Of a DNA stretch of 64,000 nt, positions 44,920 to 54,381 are shown piece after piece. Source of the DNA: Alkalihalobacillus deserti. Its GTDB lineage: Bacteria; Bacillota; Bacilli; Bacillales; Bacillaceae_D. Below the pieces are notes generated by a model. The model ran no database searches. It worked only from the letters and a program-made list of their open reading frames with translations, and was not told the DNA's origin. The stretch's first letter is position 1; each line of letters opens with the position of its first letter. The DNA is taken from contig NZ_JAJAFR010000001.1 of NCBI RefSeq assembly GCF_020734105.1, forward strand, positions 372,001-436,000, read 5' to 3'. The position numbers were made by a program, and so were the translations under genes.

Positions 44920-45621
44920 ATGAACTTTAATCCTGTAGCCAATAAAAAACTATATATACAAATTTATTATCAAATATTATCAGAGGTAAAGTTAGGCTCA
45001 TTCGAAATAGGTGATAAGCTGCCTTCAGAAAGAGAGCTTTGTGAACAGTTTGGTGTAAGTCGTGCGCCCATTAGACAGGCACTCAGTGCATTGGAATTAA
45101 ATGGTGTCATTTATTCCCGACAAGGAGAAGGCGTGTATGTAAAAAACAAGGAGACATTATCTCAAAACTCTCAAACAACGTTTTTTTTGGAATCAGTCTC
45201 ACCAGAAGATATTGTTGAAGCAAGGATGAATATTGAGCCGCTCATTATCCAATTTGCAGCCTTAAGAGCGACTGCTGAAGACATTGTGGGACTTCGAGCA
45301 ACTTTAAAAAAAATGGAAGAAGAAACAAAGGAAGGAATTTATGTGCCTGAGACTGATGAGACATTACACAGCCAGATAGCAAAAGCTTCTCAAAATGATT
45401 TATTTATTCAATTTATGTCGGCTATTAGTAATGCTATGAAACAACAGGAAATGTGGCAATTTATTCGAGATCGGACTGTAACTAGACCGGATTACAGAGA
45501 GATAAACTTTAAAGAACACCAATCACTAATCAAAGCGATAGAAGATCATAATGAGAATGCAGCAGTGGAATTAATGACTACTCATATGCAAAATTTATAT
45601 GAAAGATACTGGAAGAGTTAG
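44920..45621 (+). CDS. GntR-family regulator with FCD domain, copy 1
   Basis: 233 residues. The winged helix is at 1-75, with GDKLPSERELCEQFGVSRAP, IRQALSALELNGVIYSRQGE and GVYVKN. An FCD ligand domain runs from about residue 95 (EDIVEARMNIEPLI), with the histidine of DETLHSQIAKAS as a likely metal ligand. The family often binds organic acids. It lies 120 bp after the SDR gene in the same direction and is the prime candidate to bind the shared operator. A close paralogue lies at 46896. Confidence 0.92.
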   Translation: MNFNPVANKKLYIQIYYQILSEVKLGSFEIGDKLPSERELCEQFGVSRAPIRQALSALELNGVIYSRQGEGVYVKNKETLSQNSQTTFFLESVSPEDIVEARMNIEPLIIQFAALRATAEDIVGLRATLKKMEEETKEGIYVPETDETLHSQIAKASQNDLFIQFMSAISNAMKQQEMWQFIRDRTVTRPDYREINFKEHQSLIKAIEDHNENAAVELMTTHMQNLYERYWKS

Positions 45622-45693
45622 GCTAAATAGTTAAATCATTATTGTATAGAGGTTAAAAAGACTAGTTCTCCGTTATACTCTTCTAATAGATAA

Positions 45694-45735
45694 AGGAATA
45701 ATACTTTTTATAAACTATTATTCCTACTTTGTTTT
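45694..45735 (+). terminator. Probable terminator after gntR-1
   Basis: AAGGAATAATA / TATTATTCCT stem, 12-nt loop, moderately T-rich tail. Confidence 0.6.
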
Positions 45736-45807
45736 CATTCTAAATATCATCTAATTTCAAAGTTAAAATTCATCACTAAGAAAATTTAAAGCAACGCTCT
45801 AATTGTA

Positions 45808-45873
45808 TTGACAATTAGGGTAAACAAAAGTACAATTTCCTTATAAGTAAACTTAGTAGACAAGTATACAAGT
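45808..45873 (+). promoter_or_regulatory. Promoter and operator of the sr1P-like/rpiB operon
   Basis: TTGACA (45808-45813), 17 bp, TACAAT (45831-45836). Operator CTTAGTAGACAAGTATACAAG begins at 45852, 15 nt after the -10. Confidence 0.8.
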
Positions 45874-45903
45874 TGGTAACGATACACGAGGAGGTATTTT
45901 AAT

Positions 45904-46029
45904 ATGGGTACAATTGTTTGCCAGGATTGTTCCAAGACGGTCGATTACTTTAATGATGAAAAGGTAACTGTTCTTTATTCTAAGTGTGATTGCTGTGAGA
46001 AGAATAAAAGAGATACTTTGGAGAAATAG
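45904..46029 (+). CDS. SR1P-like GapA-binding peptide (41 aa)
   Basis: ATG 45904 follows GAGGAGG. The product begins MGTIVCQDC and has DYFNDEKVTVLYSKCDCC followed by a charged tail. MGTIVCQ-x-C and the EKV-T-LY-x-C spacing match SR1P, the peptide encoded by the dual-function RNA SR1 of Bacillus, which binds glyceraldehyde-3-phosphate dehydrogenase GapA. Four cysteines plus one (C6, C9, C28, C30, C31) could bind zinc. It is transcribed from an operator-controlled promoter together with rpiB, unlike the CcpN-controlled stand-alone SR1. The RNA-regulator half of SR1 was not recognised here. Confidence 0.85.
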   Translation: MGTIVCQDCSKTVDYFNDEKVTVLYSKCDCCEKNKRDTLEK

Positions 46030-46167
46030 CAAAAAAAGTTTTTTAACTACGAAAAATGTAAAGGGTTTCAAACGATTAAATGTTAAGTTGAGTAAGAAAT
46101 AGGTAATAAGGACGAAGAACTGATCGTTCATGAGTCGTATAGTGTAGCGATATAAGGGGGAAGTAAA

Positions 46168-46614
46168 ATGAAAGTAGCCATTGCATCTGATCATGGGGGT
46201 ATAACCATTCGTAAAGAAATTATTTCTTTAATGGATGAGATGAATATAGAGTATATAGATTTGGGGTGTGAATGCGAGGCATCTGTTGATTACCCTGACT
46301 ATGCGATTCCAGTAGCTGAGAAGGTAGTAACTGGTGAAGTCAATCGAGGCATTTTAATTTGCGGGACAGGTATTGGTATGAGTATTGCAGCAAATAAGGT
46401 AAAGGGGGTTCGCTGCGCACTTGTTCATGATATGTTTAGTGCTAAAGCAACAAGAGAGCATAATGATTCCAATATTTTAGCTATGGGGGAGCGTGTAATC
46501 GGTCCAGGGTTGGCCCGTGATATAGCAAAGATTTGGCTAACAACCTCTTTCGAAGGTGGAAGACATGCAAATCGTGTAAATAAAGTCGCTGCATATGAAA
46601 AGATATCTATATAA
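46168..46614 (+). CDS. Ribose-5-phosphate isomerase B-family isomerase
   Basis: 148 residues. SDHGG near the N-terminus, DLGCECEASVDYPDYA, the catalytic-cysteine segment ILICGTGIGMSIAANKVKGV and HNDSNILAMGERVIG are complete RpiB/LacAB features. It isomerises aldose and ketose 4- to 6-carbon phosphates; members of this fold also act on sulfonated or deoxy sugar acids in special pathways. RBS AAGGGGG. It follows the SR1P-like gene with no terminator between, so both share the operator-bearing promoter. Confidence 0.9.
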   Translation: MKVAIASDHGGITIRKEIISLMDEMNIEYIDLGCECEASVDYPDYAIPVAEKVVTGEVNRGILICGTGIGMSIAANKVKGVRCALVHDMFSAKATREHNDSNILAMGERVIGPGLARDIAKIWLTTSFEGGRHANRVNKVAAYEKISI

Positions 46615-46627
46615 AATAAAATTAATT

Positions 46628-46681
46628 AAGAAGGCTACATTTATACTGAATGTTTTGAGTATACTTGTAGCCTTCTTATTG
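46628..46681 (+). terminator. Terminator after rpiB-like gene
   Basis: AAGAAGGCTACA / TGTAGCCTTCTT with T-rich end. Confidence 0.8.
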
Positions 46682-46895
46682 TAGTGTAATCTAATAAAAT
46701 CGGCGACTATTTAACCTGGCTTCAGTCTAACTTACATAATTTATGTAGATAAAGGGCAGGTCTACAGATATGGCCATTCACCAATAAAATCACATGCATA
46801 CATATTTTCATTTCTGTTATAGTATTGCCCTTTAAAAAAGAAAAGCTTATAATTAATTGTGATTATAAAAATATTAATCATTAAAAGAATAATTA

Positions 46896-47615
46896 TTGAG
46901 AGAAGTGATTATTATTAGCTTTAATCCAGTATCCAGTAATAAATTATATATACAAATTTATAATCAAGTTCTTTCTGAAATTAAATCAGGGACGTTCAAT
47001 ATCGGAGACAAATTGCCTGCAGAAAGAGAACTTTGTGAGCAGTTTGGAGTAAGCCGTGCACCTGTAAGACAAGCACTAAGTGCCCTTGAACTGAATGGTA
47101 TTATTTATTCACGTCAAGGAGAAGGAGTGTACGTTAAAAATACCCAGTTATCTACTGAAACATCTCAATCAGGTGTTATGTGGGACTCAACTTCCCCGGA
47201 AGATATTGTCGAGGCAAGAATGAATATTGAGCCTCAAATTATCAAATATGCGGCGTTACGAGCTACGGATGAAGATATTAAAGAGCTTCGCATGATAATC
47301 AAAAAGATGGAAGGTGAGACAAATACTGGAATTTATAATCCGGAGACAGATGAGGCATTACACAACGGAATAGCAAAGGCTTCTCATAATGATTTATTTG
47401 TTAAAATGATGTCGGCCATAAGCAGCGCAATGAAACAACAGAAAATGTGGCAATTTATTCGAGATCGTACTGTCACTCGACCAGATTATAGAGAAGTAAA
47501 CTTTAAAGAACATCAAATGATCATAAAGGCAATAGAAGATCGTAATGAAAAAGAAGCCGTAAAATTAATGACTTCCCATATGCAAAATTTGTATGATAGA
47601 TATTGGAAGGAATAA
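46896..47615 (+). CDS. GntR-family regulator with FCD domain, copy 2
   Basis: About 239 residues and strikingly similar to the regulator at 44920 along the full length (GDKLPAERELCEQFGVSRAP, IRDRTVTRPDYRE). The start is uncertain: TTG 46896, GTG 46905 or later, as no good Shine-Dalgarno is present, suggesting weak translation. With the paralogue it could form hetero- or homodimers on the same operator, or sense two related ligands from the two TRAP systems. A strong terminator follows, and no operator copy precedes it. Confidence 0.9.
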   Translation: MREVIIISFNPVSSNKLYIQIYNQVLSEIKSGTFNIGDKLPAERELCEQFGVSRAPVRQALSALELNGIIYSRQGEGVYVKNTQLSTETSQSGVMWDSTSPEDIVEARMNIEPQIIKYAALRATDEDIKELRMIIKKMEGETNTGIYNPETDEALHNGIAKASHNDLFVKMMSAISSAMKQQKMWQFIRDRTVTRPDYREVNFKEHQMIIKAIEDRNEKEAVKLMTSHMQNLYDRYWKE

Positions 47616-47630
47616 TGAAGTTAGCAAACA

Positions 47631-47686
47631 AAAAGGAATGAACGGAACAAGAAGCAATTTTCTTGTTCCGTTCATTCCTTTTTTTA
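47631..47686 (+). terminator. Very strong terminator after gntR-2
   Basis: An 18+ bp stem, GGAATGAACGGAACAAGAA / TTCTTGTTCCGTTCATTCC, with a 6-nt loop and seven T's. Confidence 0.95.
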
Positions 47687-47760
47687 GACATTTGTCAAAT
47701 TGAATTCATTACTTATCTATATGTTAGTTAAAATTCAATTAAGATTTATAAATTAATTGA

Positions 47761-47826
47761 TTGACATCAATGCACTCTAAAAGTATACTGTGGTTATAAG
47801 GTTACTTAGTATACAAGTGGTCAAGA
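47761..47826 (+). promoter_or_regulatory. Promoter and operator of the dehydrogenase/TRAP-2 operon
   Basis: TTGACA (47761-47766), 17 bp, TATACT (47784-47789): a near-consensus sigma-A promoter. Operator CTTAGTATACAAGTGGTCAAG begins at 47805, 15 nt after the -10. Confidence 0.85.
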
Positions 47827-47941
47827 ATACAACGATTGGAACCGATGGCATTTTCTTTTAGTTTGAAATGTAACCGCTTAAAAAAGTTGGTTTGCTTTCG
47901 ATACCACTTTCATGCTATTTACTCTCATTTTTTAATGCGTA

Positions 47942-47956
47942 TTGAAAGCGTTTTCC
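47942..47956. promoter_or_regulatory. cre-like site in the leader of the dehydrogenase operon
   Basis: TTGAAAGCGTTTTCC matches the CcpA cre consensus at 14 of 15 positions. A weaker one, ATGTAACCGCTTAAA, lies at 47868-47882. Both are downstream of the promoter and would act as roadblocks under glucose. Confidence 0.6.
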
Positions 47957-48005
47957 TAATTGATTTTCTACCTTTTTAAAAGAGTTAAAGACAGGAGGAA
48001 TTATT

Positions 48006-49022
48006 TTGAAAGTAGCTTTGTTTGACCGGAACAATCATATGACATTAATAGAAAAAGAGATGCCTAAACTTGAAGATCACGAAGTACTAATTCAAGTCAG
48101 AAAAGCAGGGATATGTGGTTCTGATGTCCACGCCTATATGGGAAACCATCCTTTTCGCTTTCCCCCAAGCATATTAGGTCATGAAATAATTGGCAAAGTT
48201 AGTGAAATAGGTAATAAGGTAACTAGTAAGAAAGTTGGAGACGTAGTGACCATTGAACCGCAAATTAGCTGTGGCCATTGTCAACCATGCAGGGAAGATC
48301 AATACAATCTATGTAAAGAAAAAGTTGTCCTTGGAACTCCGAAATGGGATGGGGGATTTGCAGAGTATATGGTGGCTCCGCAGCAAACTGTATATAAGAT
48401 CCCAGATACTGTTTCCCCTGAATTGGCAGTCTTAACAGAGCCCTTAGCTGTAGGGGTTCATGCAGTTAATGTTGCGGATGTAAGAAAAGGAGATAAAGTA
48501 GCCATTCTTGGGTCGGGACCTATTGGCCTCGCAACAGCGGTTGCAGCACATTATAAAGGAGCTACGACCATTTGTTTGACAGATGCAATAGATGTCAATT
48601 TGGAAATAGGGAAAAAATTGTGTGCTACAGATGTAGTAAACATAAATAAACAATCATTAAAACAGTATGCCTCAGATTATATTGGTGAATTTGATCATGT
48701 TTTCCTTTCAGCTGGTCATGAATCTGTAATTAAAGAAGCGTTCTCAGTCATTAAAAGAAAAGGGAAAGTCATTTCACTTGCTTTGTTTGAGGAAAAAGTA
48801 GCTATTGATTTAAATGAATTAATGATTGCTGAAACGCAAATGCTTGGGTCTGCGATGTATGTTAAAGAAGATTTTGAAACAGCAATTAACATTATTGCTA
48901 GTAAACGGTATCAGTTGGAATCACTTATTACACATCGATTTGATTTTAATGAGATCAGTCATGCAATGGAAGTGGCTTTAACTAAAGAAGGTTATCCTAT
49001 AAAGATAGTAGTCGATTTTTAA
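48006..49022 (+). CDS. Zinc-dependent medium-chain alcohol/polyol dehydrogenase
   Basis: 338 residues from TTG 48006, set by AGGAGGAAT. Catalytic zinc ligands are in GICGSDVH and GHEIIG; the structural zinc site SCGHCQPCREDQYNLC has all four cysteines. The cofactor loop is AILGSGPIGLATAVAA, and the aspartate in LTDAIDVN favours NAD. It belongs to the sorbitol/threonine dehydrogenase-like group. It probably oxidises a secondary hydroxyl of the imported compound. First gene of the operon with TRAP-2 and an aldo/keto reductase. Confidence 0.9.
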   Translation: MKVALFDRNNHMTLIEKEMPKLEDHEVLIQVRKAGICGSDVHAYMGNHPFRFPPSILGHEIIGKVSEIGNKVTSKKVGDVVTIEPQISCGHCQPCREDQYNLCKEKVVLGTPKWDGGFAEYMVAPQQTVYKIPDTVSPELAVLTEPLAVGVHAVNVADVRKGDKVAILGSGPIGLATAVAAHYKGATTICLTDAIDVNLEIGKKLCATDVVNINKQSLKQYASDYIGEFDHVFLSAGHESVIKEAFSVIKRKGKVISLALFEEKVAIDLNELMIAETQMLGSAMYVKEDFETAINIIASKRYQLESLITHRFDFNEISHAMEVALTKEGYPIKIVVDF

Positions 49023-49127
49023 TAAAGTAATATTTTTTTGCAGTTCATTCGTTAAAAACTAGATGTGTTCTAAGTACTTTTTTAACATATCTATTTTTAT
49101 ATAAAAATAAATTTAGGGGGAAGAAAA

Positions 49128-50150
49128 ATGAATAAACTAAGTAAAGGCTTTATCTCTATGATCTTAATTGTGATGATCTCGCTATTAGCAGCATGTGGGG
49201 GAGAAAAAGCAACGAATGAGAGCGAGACAACAAATGATAGTAGTGGAGAAGAAATTAAGATTAAATTTGCACATAGTGCAGCTGAATCAAATTCAAGACA
49301 TGAGGCAGCATTGAAATTTAAGTCATTAGTTGAGGAAAAGTCAGACAATCAAATCACTGTTGAGGTTTTTCCAAATGAAGTATTAGGAAGCGAACCGCAG
49401 ATGGTGGAAGGGGTTGCATTCGATGATATTCAAATGGTAGCAGCCAGCACGTTTGCACAATATGAGTCTAAAGTGGATGTTTTTGGATTACCATTTTTAT
49501 TCGAAACAAATGAGCAAGCTTGGGAAGCATTAGATGGTGAGATTGGGCAGGCAGTATTTGAACCGTTATTAGATGACAACTTAAGAGTTTTAGGTCATTT
49601 AGAAAATGGATTCAGACATGTTACAAATAGTAAAAAATCAATTGAAACAGTGGAAGATTTAAAAGGAATGAAAATCAGAACACCTGAAATGCCTATTTTA
49701 ATCAGTATCTTTAGGGCTCTCGGATCGAACCCTACTCCGATGGCGTTTGGTGAATTGTATATGGCATTGCAACAAGGTACGGTTGATGGGCAGGAAAATC
49801 CTATTTCCAACATTCACGCAAGTAAGTTTTCTGAAGTCCAAGACTATTTAAGCTTAACAGGACATTCTTATGCCCCAACAACTGTAGCAATAAGTGATAA
49901 ATTCTGGAACACTCTAACACCTGAACAACAAGAGATTATCCAGTCAAGTGTAGTCGAGACTTCTGAGTTTCATAGAAATAAAGTTATGGAAGATGAAGCT
50001 GCTTTGCTTGCTGAGTTAGAAGAAGCGGGAATGAAAGTAAACCGTCCTGATATTGCATCGTTTAGAGAAGCATCACAGGCAGTCTATGCAGAATATGAAG
50101 ATGTTTATGGAAAGGATCTTATTGATAGTATTCTAAATGCTCAACAATAG
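49128..50150 (+). CDS. TRAP transporter solute-binding lipoprotein (DctP), system 2
   Basis: 340 residues. The signal peptide has the lipobox LLAAC-GG (Cys about 24), so it is a membrane-anchored lipoprotein. KGMKIRTPEMPI carries the substrate-binding arginine, and NPTPMAFGELYMALQQGTVD is shared with system 1. It is about 60% similar to the system 1 receptor by eye. A hairpin terminator right after this gene will reduce transcription of the two membrane genes, giving excess receptor. Confidence 0.93.
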   Translation: MNKLSKGFISMILIVMISLLAACGGEKATNESETTNDSSGEEIKIKFAHSAAESNSRHEAALKFKSLVEEKSDNQITVEVFPNEVLGSEPQMVEGVAFDDIQMVAASTFAQYESKVDVFGLPFLFETNEQAWEALDGEIGQAVFEPLLDDNLRVLGHLENGFRHVTNSKKSIETVEDLKGMKIRTPEMPILISIFRALGSNPTPMAFGELYMALQQGTVDGQENPISNIHASKFSEVQDYLSLTGHSYAPTTVAISDKFWNTLTPEQQEIIQSSVVETSEFHRNKVMEDEAALLAELEEAGMKVNRPDIASFREASQAVYAEYEDVYGKDLIDSILNAQQ

Positions 50151-50157
50151 TTCAATT

Positions 50158-50206
50158 GAAAGCAGAATCTATCCTAACTATATCTTAGGTAGGTTCTGCT
50201 TTTTCA
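50158..50206 (+). terminator. Intra-operon terminator/attenuator between dctP-2 and dctQ-2
   Basis: AAAGCAGAATCTATCCTAA / TTAGGTAGGTTCTGCTTT with T5. Partial read-through would set receptor-to-channel stoichiometry. Confidence 0.85.
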
Positions 50207-50222
50207 TCAGAGGGGGCCAATT

Positions 50223-50696
50223 ATGAAAGTTTTACATTGGTTAGATAAGAACATAGAGTCGTTTATACTTATAGTTTTAAGTATTCTCACTGTTGTGGTT
50301 GTTTTCGTGCAAGTCTTTATGCGTTATATTCTAGATTCATCTTTAGTTTGGTCAGAAGAACTAGCTAGATATGCATTTATATGGTTGATTTATATCGGAG
50401 TAAGTTTTGGAGTGAAAAAACAAGCGCATATAAAAGTAGATGCATTTGCTTTACTATTTAAACGAAAAGGGCAATTGGTATTAGGTATCTGTGCTAATCT
50501 AACATTCTTAATTTTTGCTGTCCTGCTTGCTTACTATAGTTTTGAGGTTGTGGCCAACGTGACGCGTAGTTCTCCTGCAATGAATATTCCAATGCAATGG
50601 GTTTATGCAGCTCCGATGGTTGGATTATTATTAACTGCGATTAGGATCATTCAGCAAATGAAAATTCAAATTCAAACTTATAAATCTGAAGAGTAG
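50223..50696 (+). CDS. TRAP transporter small membrane subunit (DctQ), system 2
   Basis: 157 residues, four helices. QVFMRYILDSSLVWSEELAR and GVSFGVKKQAHIKVDAF mirror system 1. AGGGGG RBS. It lies 8 nt before dctM-2. Confidence 0.9.
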   Translation: MKVLHWLDKNIESFILIVLSILTVVVVFVQVFMRYILDSSLVWSEELARYAFIWLIYIGVSFGVKKQAHIKVDAFALLFKRKGQLVLGICANLTFLIFAVLLAYYSFEVVANVTRSSPAMNIPMQWVYAAPMVGLLLTAIRIIQQMKIQIQTYKSEE

Positions 50697-50704
50697 GTGG
50701 TCTT

Positions 50705-51985
50705 ATGACAGCACTTGTATTATTTGGTAGTTTTGCATTTTTTCTACTCCTAACAGTACCGATCGGCATTTCGCTTGGATTAGCTACACTTGTGACAATT
50801 ATCTTTGCTGATGTAGTTTCCATTCAATATCTTGCACAAAGTTTAGTTCAATCCACAGACTCTTTTCCATTAATGGCTGTTCCATTCTTTATATTAGCGG
50901 GCGAAATTATGGGAAAAGGAGGAATTTCAGAGAGGCTTTTTAAACTGGCAAATGTTTTTGTAGGTAATTTTACTGGAGGTTTTGCCATAGCAGCCGTCTT
51001 AACTTGTATGTTTTTTGCTGCTATTTCTGGGTCAGGTCCTGCTACAGTTGCGGCAGTAGGAGGCATTATGATCCCAGCAATGGTAGGTTATGGGTACGAT
51101 AAAAAATTTGCGACAGCGGTAGTTGTAGCAGCTGGTTCATTAGGTATTATTATTCCGCCTAGTATCCCTATGGTTATTTACGGTGTTGCTGGAAGTGTTT
51201 CGATCGGTGATATGTTTATAGCAGGAATTTTACCAGGTATTCTTGTTGGGTTAGTTATGATGGTATGGTGTTATATTTATTCGAAGAAGAAAAATTACAA
51301 AGGTAATGGAGAAAAATTCACATTAAAAAGAGTAGTAATGGCAGTTAATGAAGCAAAATGGGCAATACTTATCCCTGTGATTATCTTAGGTGGGATATAT
51401 GGAGGTATTTTCACCCCGACAGAAGCTGCAGTTGTTGCAGTTGTGTATGCGACAGTGGTGAGTGTTTTTGTTTATAAGGAATTAACCATAAAAAAATTTC
51501 CTAAAGTAATACAAGATGCTGCTCTTACTTCTGCGACTATTTTAATTATTATCGGTACTGCCAATGCATTTGGAAGAATATTAACGATGGAACAAATCCC
51601 GAAAATGGTTGCAGACCTTTTGTTAAGTATTTCATCTAACCCGATAATTATTATGTTATTACTAATTATTTTACTTTTATTTGTTGGTATGGTTATGGAT
51701 ACAGTCGCAGCGATTATTATTTTAGTTCCTATTTTATTGCCAATTGCGGTAAGTATAGGAGTGGACCCTATTCATTTCGGGATTATTATGATTATAAATT
51801 TAGCAATTGGTTTTATCACGCCACCAGTAGGTGTCAATCTGTTTGTTGGATCAGGAATTTCAGGCTTAAGTATTGAAACGTTAGCAAGAGCGACAATGCC
51901 TTTCTTTATTGCGATGATTTTAAGTTTAGCTGTTGTAACACTTATTCCTGAGCTATCCTTATTTTTAACAGACTTTTTCAGATAG
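50705..51985 (+). CDS. TRAP transporter large membrane subunit (DctM), system 2
   Basis: 426 residues and about 12 helices, with VPFFILAGEIMGKGGIS, AISGSGPATVAAVGGIMIPA, GSLGIIIPPSIPMVIYG and ITPPVGVNLFVG. It is the Na+-driven import channel for the same transport system. The aldo/keto reductase follows by 11 nt, so uptake and first metabolic steps are co-expressed. Confidence 0.92.
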   Translation: MTALVLFGSFAFFLLLTVPIGISLGLATLVTIIFADVVSIQYLAQSLVQSTDSFPLMAVPFFILAGEIMGKGGISERLFKLANVFVGNFTGGFAIAAVLTCMFFAAISGSGPATVAAVGGIMIPAMVGYGYDKKFATAVVVAAGSLGIIIPPSIPMVIYGVAGSVSIGDMFIAGILPGILVGLVMMVWCYIYSKKKNYKGNGEKFTLKRVVMAVNEAKWAILIPVIILGGIYGGIFTPTEAAVVAVVYATVVSVFVYKELTIKKFPKVIQDAALTSATILIIIGTANAFGRILTMEQIPKMVADLLLSISSNPIIIMLLLIILLLFVGMVMDTVAAIIILVPILLPIAVSIGVDPIHFGIIMIINLAIGFITPPVGVNLFVGSGISGLSIETLARATMPFFIAMILSLAVVTLIPELSLFLTDFFR

Positions 51986-51996
51986 GGGAGATATAA

Positions 51997-52989
51997 ATGG
52001 AATACCGTACAGTTGGGAAAACAGGAGTAAAAGTCTCAAGTTTATGTTTTGGAACGATGTCATTTGGCGGAGGTGCCGACAAAGAAACTTCTAAAGAAAT
52101 GTTTCATCGAACACGTGAAGCAGGTATTAACTTTTTTGACTGTGCCAACTCATATTCTAATGGGGCAGCAGAGGAAATATTAGGGGAGTGTATCTCTGAT
52201 TGTCGAGATGAGATTATCCTTTCCAGCAAAGTATATAATCCAATGAGTGCAGACATAAATGCGAGAGGGTTATCGCGCCGCCAAATTATGCTCGAGGTGG
52301 AAAATAGTTTAAGAAGATTGAAAACGGACCGGATTGATTTTTATTTTGTTCATCAGTTTGATCCAACGACACCTATGGATGAAACATTAAGGGCATTAGA
52401 TGATTTGCAATCTCAAGGGAAAATCTTATACCCAGCCGTAAGTAATTGGGCAGCATGGCAAATCGCGAAAGCACTAGGTATATCTGCAAAAGAACAATTA
52501 GCTCGGTTTGAATTAATTCAACCAATGTACAATCTAGTAAAACGCCAAGCAGAAGTAGAAATTTTACCACTCGCTCAATCTGAACAAGTAGGTGTGATTA
52601 CCTACAGTCCTCTTGGTGGTGGCTTATTAACAGGGAAATATGGCGTAGATAAAATGCCAGCATTGGGGAGATTGGTCGAAGACGAGGCGTACACAAAACG
52701 TTATTCCGGTCAAAGCAACTATGAAGTGGCTGAGCTGTTTTCAGTACATGCTAAAGAAAGAAGAATCGACCCGGCTTCCCTTGCCATCTCATGGGTGATG
52801 TCTCATCCTGGAGTAACAGCACCTATTATAGGTGCAAGAAATCTTGAACAATTAAATGCTGCCTTAGCATCCCTTGAGATAAAGATGACAAAAGAATGGC
52901 GTGAAGAGATTACTAAACTATCTGTTGCACCACCATTTGCTACTGACCGAACGGAGGAGATTTTTAGACCTTTATCTTCTGAAAAGTAA
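51997..52989 (+). CDS. Aldo/keto reductase
   Basis: 330 residues, TIM-barrel AKR. The tetrad is visible: aspartate and tyrosine in FFDCANSYSNGAAEE, lysine in LSSKVYNPM and histidine in FYFVHQFDP. The C-terminal PIIGARNLEQLNAALASLEI forms the cofactor site of potassium-channel-beta/YhdN-like AKRs. It reduces sugar aldehydes or ketones, or works in reverse on polyols. Last gene of the TRAP-2 operon. Confidence 0.9.
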   Translation: MEYRTVGKTGVKVSSLCFGTMSFGGGADKETSKEMFHRTREAGINFFDCANSYSNGAAEEILGECISDCRDEIILSSKVYNPMSADINARGLSRRQIMLEVENSLRRLKTDRIDFYFVHQFDPTTPMDETLRALDDLQSQGKILYPAVSNWAAWQIAKALGISAKEQLARFELIQPMYNLVKRQAEVEILPLAQSEQVGVITYSPLGGGLLTGKYGVDKMPALGRLVEDEAYTKRYSGQSNYEVAELFSVHAKERRIDPASLAISWVMSHPGVTAPIIGARNLEQLNAALASLEIKMTKEWREEITKLSVAPPFATDRTEEIFRPLSSEK

Positions 52990-53017
52990 TAGGGTATATT
53001 CTCTATTACTTTTTTAA
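52983..53017 (+). terminator. Terminator after the aldo/keto reductase
   Basis: AAAGTAATAG / CTATTACTTTTTT. The 53018-53262 stretch that follows holds nothing recognisable. Confidence 0.85.
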
Positions 53018-53262
53018 CTTATATAATTAAGATCTAGATGATGACATCCTATCTTATCTCTAATTAAATTAATAATATAGAAACTAAACATTCAATCCTA
53101 AAATCGTTGCTATTCGTCTATAAAATCACTCCAAAGTTAAGTGTGTTAAAACATAGAAGCTCTATACTTATTAGTCCCCTTTATAATTCCCTTGAATAAT
53201 TCCATTTCCCAAGTAATAGTAGTGCATTGCATTAACAAACTGTTTAATAACATAACTTTTTA

Positions 53263-53336
53263 TTGACAGCAATGATTTGTAAAAGTAAACTTAACTTAGT
53301 TAACTTAGCAGACAAGTATACAAGTATACAAGTATA
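53263..53336 (+). promoter_or_regulatory. Promoter and extended operator of the pfk-fba operon
   Basis: TTGACA (53263-53268), 17 bp, TAAACT (53286-53291). Operator CTTAGCAGACAAGTATACAAG begins at 53304, 12 nt after the -10, and is extended by two more TATACAAG repeats up to 53334, so it may bind several dimers. An extra TTAACTTAGT half-site precedes it. Confidence 0.8.
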
Positions 53337-53337
53337 G

Positions 53338-54315
<978 letters not shown>

Positions 54316-54381
54316 ATGTGTTTCTAGTGAATAATGAAATAACTGCAAATAAAATAATATTTGTTTTAAGGAGGATTTAAA

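Noticed and set aside
53300..53336. Short repeated ACAAGTATA units that look like a mini-CRISPR or microsatellite
   Set aside because: Only three 8-9 bp units, no spacers, and the same motif recurs at five other promoters at fixed distance from the -10, which fits an operator.
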